A DNA stretch of 64,000 nt from an uncultured Dysosmobacter sp. (GCA_934590165.1 CAKTOO010000001.1:124001-188000); one strand, 5' to 3'; counted from the stretch's first letter, positions 23,487 through 32,541 are shown. Program-made: numbers and translations. Notes: generated by a model from the letters alone, not told the origin.

Positions 23487-25565
23487 ATGGACCACAAATC
23501 TTCTCCCAACAACTTAAAGCGCCTGCTGGCTCTGGCCGGCTTTCTGGCTGCGGCGCTGGTCATTTACGTGGGCGTGCTGTACAATATCCAAATCAATCAG
23601 CACGACTACTACCTGGCAAAATCCATCCGCACCATCACCCGGGTGGAAACGGTGGAGGCCTCCCGGGGCGTCATTACTGACCGCAGCGGCCGGGAGCTGG
23701 TCTCCAGCCGCTCCTCCTACAACCTGACCTTCGACTCCAGCCTGCTGAGCGAGGAGGATGACGAGAACCTGGCCATTCTGCGGCTCATCAAGCTGTGCCA
23801 GTCCCAGCAGGTCAGCTGGGCGGACAACCTGCCCATCACCTTCACAGCTCCCTTTTCCTATACGCTGGACAAGCTGGATGACACCCAGCGCAGCCGTTTC
23901 GCCGACTTTCTGCAAAAGGACCTGAAGCGGGTGTCCACCAACCTCTCCCCCGACGGCATCACCGAGGAGCTTTTGAACAGCCTGGGGCTGGACGCGGGCT
24001 CTCTGGTAGCACTGCTGCGGGAAAAGTACGAGATCCCCGTCTCCTTTTCCCCGGCGGACGCCCGGGCGGTCATCGGCGTGCAGTATGAGCTGTCCATCCG
24101 CCAGCTGGTGAGCACCACCGCCTACGCCATGGCGGAGGACATCGACAGCGCCATGATCTCTCTTTTGAACGACGGCAATTACGCCGGCGCCAGGATCACC
24201 ACCTCCTCCGTCCGGGAGTATCAGACCGATTCCGCTGCCCACATTCTGGGCACCGTGGGCCCCATCTGGCGGGAGGAATACCTGGAGCTGAAGGACAAGG
24301 GCTACGGCTACAACGACCGCATCGGCCGCTCCGGCGTGGAGCTGGCCTTTGAGGAATATTTGAAGGGCACCGACGGCAAGCGCATCGTTTCCACCAACGC
24401 CGAGGGCAAGATCACCGGCGAGTACTATGAAAAAGAGCCCCAGCCCGGCAACACCGTGGAGCTGACCATCGATCTCAGCCTGCAAAAATCCGTGGAGGAC
24501 GCCCTGGCGGAAACGGTATCCGCCATGAGCGCCAAGGACGGCAACACCACCCGGGGCGCCGGTGCCGTCGTCATCAAGGTGGGCACCGGAGAGGTGCTGG
24601 CCCTGGCCTCCTATCCGGATTTTGACCTTTCCACCTATAATCAGGATTACAACATCCTTTCCACCGACCTGGCCAAGCCTCTGTGGAACCGGACCACCAT
24701 GGGCACCTACGCTCCCGGCTCCACCTTCAAACCCCTGACGGCCGTGGCCGCGCTGATGGAGGGCATCATCACTCCCTATCAAAAGATCAAGACTACCGGC
24801 CACTGGACCTACCCCGGCGACCCCAACAGCTACGCCAACTGCTGGATCTACAATTCCTCCCGGGGCAATCACGGCAGCATCAATGTCTCCGAGGCCATCA
24901 CGGTATCCTGCAACTACTTCTTCGCCCAGATGGGCTATTACCTGGGACTGGACAAGCTGAACGAATACGCCACGGCCTTCGGCCTGGGCGAGCACACCGG
25001 CATTGAGATCGGCGACGCCGCCGGCAACCTGGCCCAGAACAAGGCCGGTGAGAACCAAGCCCCCTGGGCCGCCTTCGGCCAGGCCAGCTACCTGTTCACG
25101 CCCATTCAGCTGGCCAACTACATCGCTACCCTCGTCTCCGGCGGCAAGCACTGCGATGCTCACCTTTTGAAGGCCGTCAAGTCCTACGACAACACCCAGG
25201 TGCTGGCCGTGGGCAACACGGATCCCAAAAATACCGTGGACATCAGCGACGAGGCCCTGACCGCCGTGAAAAAGGGTATGCACGACCTGACCACCACCGG
25301 CTCCCTGGCCCCTTACTTCAAGGACTGTGTGGTGGACGCCGGCGCCAAGACCGGTACCGCCCAGGTCAACAAGGACACGGAGAACAACGGCGTGTTCGTG
25401 TGCTTCGCCCCCTATGACGACCCGGAGATCGCTGTTTCCATCGTCATTGAGCAGGGCGGCTCCGGCAGCGCCCTGGCCTCCACCGCCGTGAGTATCCTCA
25501 ATGCCTACTTCTCCGCCGACGAGATCGGGACCGCCATCATTGGCGAAAATCAACTGATGCAATAA
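23487..25565 (+). CDS. mrdA: Penicillin-binding protein 2 (elongation transpeptidase)
   Basis: A 692-residue class B penicillin-binding protein that cross-links peptidoglycan during elongation. One N-terminal membrane helix (about 13-33) precedes the pedestal/dimerisation region with the R-G-x-I-x-D-R motif (SRGVITDRSGRELV). The transpeptidase domain has S-x-x-K (STFK, Ser about 412), S-x-N (SCN) and K-T-G (KTGTAQ). The position directly after mreC and mreD identifies it as the elongation PBP rather than the division PBP. The symbol follows E. coli use. The GH13 gene follows after 14 bases. Confidence 0.93.
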   Translation: MDHKSSPNNLKRLLALAGFLAAALVIYVGVLYNIQINQHDYYLAKSIRTITRVETVEASRGVITDRSGRELVSSRSSYNLTFDSSLLSEEDDENLAILRLIKLCQSQQVSWADNLPITFTAPFSYTLDKLDDTQRSRFADFLQKDLKRVSTNLSPDGITEELLNSLGLDAGSLVALLREKYEIPVSFSPADARAVIGVQYELSIRQLVSTTAYAMAEDIDSAMISLLNDGNYAGARITTSSVREYQTDSAAHILGTVGPIWREEYLELKDKGYGYNDRIGRSGVELAFEEYLKGTDGKRIVSTNAEGKITGEYYEKEPQPGNTVELTIDLSLQKSVEDALAETVSAMSAKDGNTTRGAGAVVIKVGTGEVLALASYPDFDLSTYNQDYNILSTDLAKPLWNRTTMGTYAPGSTFKPLTAVAALMEGIITPYQKIKTTGHWTYPGDPNSYANCWIYNSSRGNHGSINVSEAITVSCNYFFAQMGYYLGLDKLNEYATAFGLGEHTGIEIGDAAGNLAQNKAGENQAPWAAFGQASYLFTPIQLANYIATLVSGGKHCDAHLLKAVKSYDNTQVLAVGNTDPKNTVDISDEALTAVKKGMHDLTTTGSLAPYFKDCVVDAGAKTGTAQVNKDTENNGVFVCFAPYDDPEIAVSIVIEQGGSGSALASTAVSILNAYFSADEIGTAIIGENQLMQ

Positions 25566-25579
25566 GGAGCGGTTTTCCT

Positions 25580-27448
25580 ATGAGCGAACCCTTTGTATAC
25601 GACCCCCGCTGTATCCTGTGCAAAGACCCCTTCGGTGCCGTCACCTGCTCCACCGCCGTCACCTTCCGCTGCCGCCCCTTGACCGTCGAGGCCTTTACCC
25701 ACTGTGCCCTGGTGCTGCGGCGGGAGTTTGCCGGTCAGGAGGAGATCCACGAGCTGACCTGCGTGGGCCCGGAGAAGGAGCGGATCCTTTTTTCCCTGAC
25801 GCTTCCGGCTCCCGCGGAGCCGGAGCTGGTGTGGTACCACTTCCGCCTGTGGCGGGAGGACGGTTCCGGCTGTGACCTGGACCGGACCGGCTACCGCAGC
25901 GACGGCGGACTAGAGCCCTGGCAGCTGACCGTGTACCGGGAAAGCCACACGCCGGAGTGGTTCGGCGCCGGCGTAACTTACCAAATATTTCCAGACCGCT
26001 TCTGTCGCCTGACGTTCCCGAAGCCCGACGGTCTCATCGGAGACCGCTATATTCAGGAAAGTTGGGAAGACATTCCCGAGTGGCGGCCGGACCCCGACGG
26101 CGAGACCCGCAACCGGAACTTTTTCGGCGGCCAGCTGGCAGGCATCACCAGCAAGCTGGACCAGCTGCGGGATATGGGCGTGACCACCCTGTACCTGTGC
26201 CCCATTTTTGAATCCGCCTCCAATCACCGCTATAACACAGCGGATTATACAAAGATCGACCCCATGCTGGGCACGGAGGAGGATTTCCGCACCCTCTGCG
26301 CCCAGGCGGAAACACGGGGAATGCGAGTGGTTTTGGACGGCGTGTTCAACCACACCGGCTCCCAGAGCCTGTATTTCAACGACGACGGCTTTTATCCCAC
26401 GCTGGGCGCCGCCCAAAGCCAGGACAGCCCCTATTATGACTGGTTCTCCTTCCATCCCTGGCCCCGGGAATACGATGCCTGGTGGGGTATTCGGACATTG
26501 CCGGCGGTCCGGGAAGACTGTCCCAGCTATGTGGATTATATTATCGAAAACGAGAACTCCATCATCCGCCGTTGGCTCCGGGCCGGCGCCTCCGGCTGGC
26601 GGCTGGATGTGGCGGACGAGCTGCCGGACTGGTTCATTGAGAAGATCCGCGCCGTCGTGGAAGAGACAGACCCGGAGGCCATCCTCATCGGCGAGGTCTG
26701 GGAGGATGCCAGCACAAAGATCGCTTACTCCCAGCGGCGCCGTTACCTCCAGGGCAAGGAGCTCCACGGCGTCATGAACTATCCCTTCCGCACTGCCCTG
26801 CTGGCCTATCTTCAGGGCGGCAGCGCCCAGGATTTCCGGGAGGCCATGGAGACCATTCGGGAAAACTATCCGCCCCCCGCCTTTTACTCCGCCATGAACT
26901 TCCTGGGCACCCATGACACCCCCCGCATCCTGACGGTGCTGGGCGCCGCTCACGTGCCCCAGAGCAAGGACGACCGGGCCCATTACCGCCTCTGCCCCCA
27001 GGAGCGGGCAAAGGGCACCGCCCTGGTGAAGCTGGCGGCGCTGGTGTTGTTCACCTTCCCCGGTTCTCCCACTGTCTATTACGGCGATGAGGCCGGCATG
27101 GAGGGCTTCGAGGACCCCTTTAACCGGGGCGGCTATCCCTGGGGCCACGAGGACAAGAGCCTGAAAGCCTGGTTCACCCGCTTGGGCACGCTGCGGGATC
27201 AGCGACAGGAGCTGCGCGGCGGCACCATCCAGTATCTGTACGCCAGCGGCCCCCTGCTGGCTTTTGCCCGGGAGCTTGTGGGTGCCCGGGCCGTCACCGT
27301 GGTGAACGCAGGCACCGCGCCGGAGGCGCTGTGCCTGCCCTGGCCCAAGGAAACCGCAGTGGACTTGTTGACCGGCCGCACCTTCCCCGCCCCCAGCGGC
27401 GCCGTCTCCCTGCGGCTGCCTCCCCGGACCGGACTTCTGCTGGTATAA
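25580..27448 (+). CDS. GH13 alpha-glycosidase (neopullulanase/alpha-amylase type)
   Basis: A 622-residue cytoplasmic glycosidase, lacking a signal peptide. An N-terminal beta-sandwich (about 1-125) is followed by the catalytic barrel with the GH13 regions: I DGVFNHTG, II GWRLDVADE (nucleophile Asp), III LIGEVWED (acid/base Glu) and IV FLGTHDTPR (transition-state Asp). A short C-terminal beta domain follows. The N-terminal domain and overall length fit cyclomaltodextrinase, neopullulanase or maltogenic amylase, which break down maltodextrins taken up from outside. It trails the mre-PBP2 genes by 14 bases, perhaps co-transcribed, and ends at a terminator that contains a parS site. Confidence 0.92.
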   Translation: MSEPFVYDPRCILCKDPFGAVTCSTAVTFRCRPLTVEAFTHCALVLRREFAGQEEIHELTCVGPEKERILFSLTLPAPAEPELVWYHFRLWREDGSGCDLDRTGYRSDGGLEPWQLTVYRESHTPEWFGAGVTYQIFPDRFCRLTFPKPDGLIGDRYIQESWEDIPEWRPDPDGETRNRNFFGGQLAGITSKLDQLRDMGVTTLYLCPIFESASNHRYNTADYTKIDPMLGTEEDFRTLCAQAETRGMRVVLDGVFNHTGSQSLYFNDDGFYPTLGAAQSQDSPYYDWFSFHPWPREYDAWWGIRTLPAVREDCPSYVDYIIENENSIIRRWLRAGASGWRLDVADELPDWFIEKIRAVVEETDPEAILIGEVWEDASTKIAYSQRRRYLQGKELHGVMNYPFRTALLAYLQGGSAQDFREAMETIRENYPPPAFYSAMNFLGTHDTPRILTVLGAAHVPQSKDDRAHYRLCPQERAKGTALVKLAALVLFTFPGSPTVYYGDEAGMEGFEDPFNRGGYPWGHEDKSLKAWFTRLGTLRDQRQELRGGTIQYLYASGPLLAFARELVGARAVTVVNAGTAPEALCLPWPKETAVDLLTGRTFPAPSGAVSLRLPPRTGLLLV

Positions 27449-27454
27449 GAAACG

Positions 27455-27492
27455 AAAAAATCGGGAATGTTTCACGTGAAACATTCCCGGTT
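27455..27492. terminator. Terminator hairpin built around a parS site
   Basis: A near-perfect palindrome of about 20 bases per arm is centred between 27475 and 27476, with an A run at its left edge and seven Ts at its right. Its core is the 16-base parS sequence. It can end the GH13 transcript while serving as a ParB-binding site. Confidence 0.85.
27468..27483. other. parS centromere site 1
   Basis: TGTTTCACGTGAAACA is a perfect palindrome matching the bacterial parS consensus. It lies 180 bases before soj, whose products bind it (Spo0J) or act with it (Soj). Confidence 0.95.
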
Positions 27493-27586
27493 TTTTTATT
27501 TGCATTCAGCGACGGACATACTCACATTTTATGCGTTTTCACGGGAACGCCCCCCTTTCTTTTTTCGCACTTTTTCACATTTATCC

Positions 27587-27615
27587 TTGCAAGGCACTAT
27601 GCACCTTGATATAAT
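27587..27615 (+). promoter_or_regulatory. SigmaA-type promoter of soj-spo0J
   Basis: TTGCAA (27587-27592) and a perfect TATAAT (27610-27615) are 17 bases apart, about 50 bases before the soj start. Confidence 0.85.
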
Positions 27616-27664
27616 ATATCCGTGTGCAAAAACGCCATTATCTGAAAGGAAAGCAGGTGCCTGC

Positions 27665-28423
27665 GTGGCAAAAACCATCGCAATCGTGAATCAAAAGGGC
27701 GGCGTGGGCAAGACCACCACTTGTGTGAACCTGACGGCGGCGCTGACGGAGTGCGGCAAGCGGGTGCTGCTGTGTGATTTTGACCCCCAGGCCAACTCCA
27801 CCTCCGGCATGGGCGTGGACAAGACGGTGTCCAAGGGCATATACGATGTGCTCATCAGCGACATTCCCGCCCAGGAAGCCTTGGTCCGCACCAAATTTGG
27901 CGACGTGCTGCCCTCCAACAAGGCACTGGCCGGCGCCGGTATCGAGCTCATTGGCATGGAACGCCGGGAATTTCTGCTGAAAGAAGCCCTGGCCCAGGTC
28001 AGCAGCCAGTATGATTTCATTCTCATCGACTGTCCCCCTTCTCTGGAGCTGCTGACTCTCAACGCCCTCTGCGCGGCGGACGCCATTTTGGTACCGGTTC
28101 AGGGCGAGTATTTCGCGCTGGAGGGTCTCAGCGACCTGATGAACACCGTCCGCATCGTCCGCCGGTCCCTGAATCCCCGGCTGGAGCTGGAGGGCGTTCT
28201 GCTGACCATGTTCGACGGCCGGACCAATCTGGCCCTCCAGGTGGCGGAGGAAGTGAAGCACTACTTCCCCGGCAAAGTCTACGCCACCGTCATTCCCCGC
28301 AACGTACGCCTCTCCGAGGCGCCCAGCCACGGCAAGCCCATCACCGCCTACGACCGCACCTCCCGGGGCGCCGAGGCATACACGGCCCTTGCCGCGGAGT
28401 TTTTGAAAAAACAGAACGCCTGA
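27665..28423 (+). CDS. soj: Chromosome partitioning ATPase Soj/ParA
   Basis: A 252-residue ParA ATPase that moves or separates ParB-bound origins and influences DnaA activity. Motifs are the deviant Walker A NQKGGVGKTTT (about residues 9-19), DFDPQAN (Walker A'), and IDCPPSL (Walker B). SEAPSHGKPI is the conserved C-terminal motif of chromosomal Soj. Length is typical of chromosomal rather than plasmid ParA. The start is GTG 27665 with a modest ribosome site AAAGGAAAG further upstream than ideal. spo0J follows after 19 bases, and parS sites flank the pair. Confidence 0.96.
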   Translation: MAKTIAIVNQKGGVGKTTTCVNLTAALTECGKRVLLCDFDPQANSTSGMGVDKTVSKGIYDVLISDIPAQEALVRTKFGDVLPSNKALAGAGIELIGMERREFLLKEALAQVSSQYDFILIDCPPSLELLTLNALCAADAILVPVQGEYFALEGLSDLMNTVRIVRRSLNPRLELEGVLLTMFDGRTNLALQVAEEVKHYFPGKVYATVIPRNVRLSEAPSHGKPITAYDRTSRGAEAYTALAAEFLKKQNA

Positions 28424-28442
28424 ATCCGAAAGGAGAATCTGC

Positions 28443-29324
28443 ATGGCATCCAAAAAGCCCTCCGGTCTCGGCCGGGGCCTCGGCGCCCTGCTGGGCGACG
28501 ACGTTTTGAAAACCGAGACCTCCGGCTCTCTTTTCCTTCCCATTTCGCAGGTGGAGAGCTGTTCCTCCCAGCCCCGGAAGCATTTTGACGAGGCCTCCTT
28601 GGCGGAGCTGGCTGCCTCCATCCAGGAGCACGGCATCATTCAACCCCTGACCGTGCGGAAGCTGGCCTCCGGCTATTACCAGATCATTGCCGGTGAGCGC
28701 CGTTGGCGGGCCGCCCGGCTGGCGGGTCTTTCCGAGGTGCCGGTCATCGTCATCGAGGCCGATGACCGCAAGGCCGCCGAACTGGCCATGATCGAAAACC
28801 TCCAGCGGGAGGACCTGAATCCCATGGAGGAAGCCGCCGGCTTCCAATCCCTGATCGAGACCTACCACATGACCCAGGAGGAGGCGGCCACCCGGGTGGG
28901 CAAGTCCCGCAGCGCCGTCACCAACGCCCTGCGTCTTTTGAGCCTGACACCCTCCGTGCGCAAGCTGGTGGAGGAGGGAAAGCTCTCCGCGGGCCACGCC
29001 CGCGCCCTGCTGTCTCTGTCCCCCGCCGTGCAGGAGAACGCCGCCGCGGCCGTGGTGTCAGGGGGCCTGTCCGTCCGGCAGGCGGAGGCCCTGGCCAAAC
29101 GGCTTTCCGCCGAGAAAAAGCCGGAAAAGCCAGCTCCCACCGGCGTGGACTACACCGCCGAGGCACAAAAGGATTTGAGCTCCAAGCTAGGCCGGGGGGT
29201 CAAGATTGTCAACGGCCGGAAAAAAGGACGCATTGAGCTGGAGTACTACGGTTTGGACGACCTCAACGACCTGCTGGAGGCGCTGGCCCTCCTGCGGGTG
29301 AAGAAATCCCAAGAAAGGACCTAA
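28443..29324 (+). CDS. spo0J: Chromosome partitioning protein Spo0J/ParB
   Basis: A 293-residue CTP-dependent DNA clamp that loads at parS and spreads, recruiting SMC. Visible are the basic N-terminal Soj-stimulating segment (KKPSGLGRGLGALLGDD), the CTPase domain with box II motif GERRWRAARLAGL, the helix-turn-helix (MTQEEAATRVGKSRSAVTNA, about 142-161) that reads parS, and a C-terminal dimerisation domain. AAAGGAG precedes ATG 28443. This copy, next to soj and flanked by two parS sites, is the true segregation ParB; the copy at 12781 is Noc-like. Confidence 0.96.
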   Translation: MASKKPSGLGRGLGALLGDDVLKTETSGSLFLPISQVESCSSQPRKHFDEASLAELAASIQEHGIIQPLTVRKLASGYYQIIAGERRWRAARLAGLSEVPVIVIEADDRKAAELAMIENLQREDLNPMEEAAGFQSLIETYHMTQEEAATRVGKSRSAVTNALRLLSLTPSVRKLVEEGKLSAGHARALLSLSPAVQENAAAAVVSGGLSVRQAEALAKRLSAEKKPEKPAPTGVDYTAEAQKDLSSKLGRGVKIVNGRKKGRIELEYYGLDDLNDLLEALALLRVKKSQERT

Positions 29325-29331
29325 TTTAATT

Positions 29332-29853
29332 ATGAAACTGGAAAAGCGCAGCAGCGGCGAAAGCGAAGAGACCCCTCTGCCCCAGGAGGAGTCCCACGGC
29401 AAAAAGCCTGTTGTTGTCTATATCATGATCCTGTTTATTGCGGCGTTTTTGTTGATGGCCCTGTCATTCCTGATGCACCAGCGCAGCAATACGGAGGCTT
29501 TGGGTAAGCTGCAAAACTCCGTCTCCGCCATGCAGGAGGTGCAGGCCGTCCAGGATAAGGTCATCCAGCTGCAAGAGGAACTGGATGACACCAAGGATCA
29601 AATTGTCAATCTGGAAAAGCAGCTCCAGGAGCAGGAGGACGCTGTCGGCAGGCAGCGGAAAGTCACGGACGCCATGCTGGCCCTGTACACCCTCCAGCAG
29701 CAGTTCTCCGCCGGAGATTATGACGCCTGCCTTGCCACCATGCAGCGGATGGAGGACGAGGACCTCATTGCCTGCCTGCCCAAGGAAAGTGCCGAGGTGA
29801 CGACCCCCGCTCAGCGGTACGAACAGCTGAAGGAAGCGGTTTTGAACAAGTAA
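29332..29853 (+). CDS. Membrane-anchored coiled-coil protein of unknown function, spo0J operon
   Basis: A 173-residue protein I do not recognise. An acidic/polar N-terminus of about 25 residues is followed by one membrane helix (VYIMILFIAAFLLMALSFLM, about 29-48). A long coiled coil covers about 50-110 (KLQNSVSAMQEVQAVQDKVI), and a small helical C-terminal domain contains ALYTLQQQFSAGDYDACLA, a TPR-like helix pair. The topology suggests the coiled coil lies outside the membrane. The start is 8 bases after the spo0J stop, so it is almost certainly co-transcribed, and parS site 2 lies just after its stop. A link to segregation or envelope is suggested only by location. Confidence 0.75.
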   Translation: MKLEKRSSGESEETPLPQEESHGKKPVVVYIMILFIAAFLLMALSFLMHQRSNTEALGKLQNSVSAMQEVQAVQDKVIQLQEELDDTKDQIVNLEKQLQEQEDAVGRQRKVTDAMLALYTLQQQFSAGDYDACLATMQRMEDEDLIACLPKESAEVTTPAQRYEQLKEAVLNK

Positions 29854-29859
29854 GACCTA

Positions 29860-29875
29860 TGTTTCACGTGAAACA
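29860..29875. other. parS centromere site 2
   Basis: TGTTTCACGTGAAACA, identical to site 1, lies in the 61-base gap before serS. Unlike site 1 it has no T run and no terminator structure beyond the 16-base palindrome. Confidence 0.95.
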
Positions 29876-29914
29876 TTTGCATTTTCCATCACATTTAATT
29901 GAGGAGAAATATGT

Positions 29915-31219
29915 ATGTTAGACATTAAGTTCATCCGGGAGAATCCCGACATCGTCAAGGAAAACATCAAGAAAAAGTTCCAGGACCAGAAGCTGCCCCT
30001 GGTGGACGAGGTCATCGAGCTGGATGCCAAGCGCCGCGCTGCCATCGTGGAGGCCGACCAGCTGCGCGCCGCCCGCAACAGCCTGTCCAAGAAGATCGGT
30101 ATGCTCATGGGCCAGGCCAAAAAGGACCCCTCCAAGCTGGCCGAGGCCGAGGCTGTGAAGAAGGAAGTGGCCGAGGACGCCCAGCGTCTGGCCGACCTGG
30201 AAAAGCTGGAAAACGAGCTGGACGCCGAGCTCCACAAGCGGATGCTGGTCATCCCCCAGATCATCGACGAGTCTGTGCCTCTGGGCCCCGATGACTCCTG
30301 CAATGTGGAGGTCCAGCGTTTCGGCGAGCCTGTGGTGCCCGACTTCCCCATCCCCTACCATGTTGACCTGATGGAGAGCTTTGACGGCATCGATATGGAC
30401 GCCGCCGGCCGCGTCTCCGGCAACGGCTTCTATTATCTGCTGGGCGACATCGCCCGCCTCCATGAGGCCGTTCTGGCCTATGGCCGCGATTTCATGATCG
30501 GCAAGGGCTTCACCTACTGCATTCCCCCCTTCATGATCCACGGCAATGTGGTGGAGGGCGTCATGAGCCAGACGGATATGGACGCCATGATGTACAAAAT
30601 CGAAGGCGAGGACCTGTATCTGATCGGCACCTCCGAGCACTCCATGATCGGCCGCTTTATCGACCAGATCATCCCCAGCGACAAGCTGCCCCAGACCCTC
30701 ACCTCTTACTCCCCCTGCTTCCGCAAGGAGAAGGGTGCCCACGGCATTGAGGAGCGCGGTGTGTACCGCATCCACCAGTTTGAAAAGCAGGAGATGATCG
30801 TGGTCTGCAAGCCCGAGGAGTCCAAGGACTGGTATGAAAAGCTGTGGCAGTATTCCGTGGAGCTGTTCCGTTCCATGGACATTCCCGTTCGCCAGCTGGA
30901 GTGCTGCTCCGGCGACCTGGCCGACCTGAAGGTGAAGTCCTGCGACATCGAGGCCTGGTCTCCCCGCCAGCAGAAGTATTTCGAAGTCTGCTCCTGCTCC
31001 AACCTGGGCGACGCCCAGGCCCGCCGCCTGCGCATCCGCTACAAGGATGAAAACGGCAAAATGCAGCTGTGCCACACCCTCAACAACACCTGCGTGGCGC
31101 CTCCCCGTATGCTGATCGCCTTCCTGGAGAACAATCTCCAGGCCGACGGCACCGTGAAGATCCCCGAGGTTCTGTGGCCCTACATGGGCGGCACCAAGGT
31201 GCTGGTCCCCAAGAAGTAA
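29915..31219 (+). CDS. serS: Seryl-tRNA synthetase
   Basis: A 434-residue class II synthetase that charges tRNA-Ser. The N-terminal long antiparallel coiled-coil arm (about 30-105) binds the extra arm of tRNA-Ser. The catalytic domain has the class II motifs: motif 2 FRKEKGAHGIEERGVYRIHQF and motif 3 around NTCVAPPRMLIAFLENN (the family usually has NGSGLAVGRTLVAILEN; the NTCVAPPRML form occurs in a second bacterial group). The start ATG 29915 follows GAGGAG. It has no T-box, unlike hisS and glyS here. Length is normal. Confidence 0.96.
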   Translation: MLDIKFIRENPDIVKENIKKKFQDQKLPLVDEVIELDAKRRAAIVEADQLRAARNSLSKKIGMLMGQAKKDPSKLAEAEAVKKEVAEDAQRLADLEKLENELDAELHKRMLVIPQIIDESVPLGPDDSCNVEVQRFGEPVVPDFPIPYHVDLMESFDGIDMDAAGRVSGNGFYYLLGDIARLHEAVLAYGRDFMIGKGFTYCIPPFMIHGNVVEGVMSQTDMDAMMYKIEGEDLYLIGTSEHSMIGRFIDQIIPSDKLPQTLTSYSPCFRKEKGAHGIEERGVYRIHQFEKQEMIVVCKPEESKDWYEKLWQYSVELFRSMDIPVRQLECCSGDLADLKVKSCDIEAWSPRQQKYFEVCSCSNLGDAQARRLRIRYKDENGKMQLCHTLNNTCVAPPRMLIAFLENNLQADGTVKIPEVLWPYMGGTKVLVPKK

Positions 31220-31334
31220 GCAGAGAAATAGCAATATTTTCCATATTGCACCGCTCTCCAGCCCGTGGCAACCCCTCAGGACCACCAAAGCCTCAATCTC
31301 CCCCCTTCTATGGGCTCCATTCTGGTCTGTGGCC

Positions 31335-31361
31335 GGAAACCCTTGCGCCGCAAGGGTTTCC
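31335..31361 (+). repeat. Hairpin in the serS-mscL gap
   Basis: GGAAACCCTTG (31335-31345) pairs perfectly with CAAGGGTTTCC (31351-31361), with no T run after it. A smaller GCAATAT/ATATTGC stem lies at about 31230-31250. The 180-base gap otherwise has no gene; the hairpin may be an mscL leader element. Confidence 0.45.
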
Positions 31362-31399
31362 GAAAGGTGCCATTTCAAAAACGCAAGGAGGTATCCGCT

Positions 31400-31846
31400 A
31401 TGGCAAAAGATACCGGCTTTTTCGCGGAGTTTAAAAAATTCATTGCCCGGGGCAATGTGATGGACATGGCCGTCGGCGTCATCATCGGCGGCGCGTTCGG
31501 CAAGATCTCCACGTCCCTGGTCAACGACATCATCATGCCCGCCGTCTCCATGCTGGTGGGCGGCATCAACTTCAGTGATTGGAAGATCGTTTTGAAGCAG
31601 GCCGTGCTGGATGTGGACGGCGTTACGGAGCTGTCCCCCGCCGTGTGCATCAACTACGGCACCTTCCTCTCCACCATTCTGGATTTTCTCATCATCGCCT
31701 TCGCGGTGTTCTGCCTGATCCGCTTCCTGAATAACCTTCACCGCAAGAAGGAAGAAGCTCCCGCCGCGCCGCCCGCTCCCCCCGAGCCCTCCGCCGAGGA
31801 AAGGCTGCTGACGGAGATCCGGGACCTGCTGAAGGACCAGAAGTGA
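31400..31846 (+). CDS. mscL: Large-conductance mechanosensitive channel MscL
   Basis: A 148-residue membrane channel that opens under osmotic downshock. The N-terminal amphipathic helix and first membrane helix read FKKFIARGNVMDMAVGVIIGGAFGKISTSLVNDIIMP, shown here in pieces as FKKFIARGNVMDMAVGV and IIGGAFGKISTSLVNDIIMP, and are textbook MscL. The second helix is TILDFLIIAFAVFCLIR, followed by a Pro/Ala-rich linker and a C-terminal cytoplasmic helix bundle (EERLLTEIRDLLK). GCAAGGAGG precedes ATG 31400. The stop overlaps the rsmG start by one base (TGATG), so translation is probably coupled. Confidence 0.96.
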   Translation: MAKDTGFFAEFKKFIARGNVMDMAVGVIIGGAFGKISTSLVNDIIMPAVSMLVGGINFSDWKIVLKQAVLDVDGVTELSPAVCINYGTFLSTILDFLIIAFAVFCLIRFLNNLHRKKEEAPAAPPAPPEPSAEERLLTEIRDLLKDQK

Positions 31847-32541
31847 TGGAACAGCTTCTGCGTGACGGTCTCGCCTCCCTGGGCCTGCCCGGGGAGGGCG
31901 TCCCCGCCCTGCTGCGCTACGCCGAGGCGCTGGTGGAGACCAACAAGGTCATGAACCTCACCGCCATCACCGAGCCGGCGGACATCGCCACGCTGCACTT
32001 TTTGGACAGCGCCGCCCTTTTGAAACTGGCGGATTTCCAAAACAAATCCGTGGTGGATGTGGGCACCGGCGCCGGCTTTCCCGGTATGCCCCTGCGCATT
32101 CTGGAGCCCTCCATCCGCCTGACGCTGCTGGACTCCCTGAATAAGCGCATCGACTTTCTGCAAAACGTCTGCGGGGAACTGGGCCTTGCAGATGTAGCGT
32201 GCGTCCACGCCAGGGCGGAGGAATTTGCCGCTGCCCACCGGGAGTCCTTTGACATTGCCACCTCCCGGGCCGTGGCCGCCCTGCCGCTGCTTTCGGAGCT
32301 GTGCCTGCCCCTGGTGAAGCCCGGCGGCTGGTTTCTTGCCATGAAAGCCGTGGACTCCGACGAAGAGCTTCGCTCTGCCGCCCACGCCATTGAGACCCTG
32401 GGGGGACAGCTGGTCCGGACGGAAAATTACCAAATTCCGGGAACTGATGTGTCTCACCGGCTGATTTTTATCAAAAAAATCAAAGAAACGCCAAAAAAAT
32501 ATCCCAGACCATTTGCAAAGATCAAGAAGAATCCGTTATAA
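31846..32541 (+). CDS. rsmG: 16S rRNA (guanine-527-N7)-methyltransferase RsmG
   Basis: A 231-residue SAM-dependent enzyme formerly called GidB, which makes m7G527 in 16S rRNA; loss can give low-level streptomycin resistance. Visible motifs are VMNLTAITEPADIATLHFLDS and the SAM-binding VVDVGTGAGFPGMPLRI, then DSLNKRIDFLQNV and DIATSRAVAALPLLSELCLP, all characteristic. The start ATG 31846 overlaps the mscL stop. In many Firmicutes rsmG follows mnmG near the origin; here it follows mscL. The minD promoter's -10 box overlaps its stop codon. Confidence 0.96.
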   Translation: MEQLLRDGLASLGLPGEGVPALLRYAEALVETNKVMNLTAITEPADIATLHFLDSAALLKLADFQNKSVVDVGTGAGFPGMPLRILEPSIRLTLLDSLNKRIDFLQNVCGELGLADVACVHARAEEFAAAHRESFDIATSRAVAALPLLSELCLPLVKPGGWFLAMKAVDSDEELRSAAHAIETLGGQLVRTENYQIPGTDVSHRLIFIKKIKETPKKYPRPFAKIKKNPL

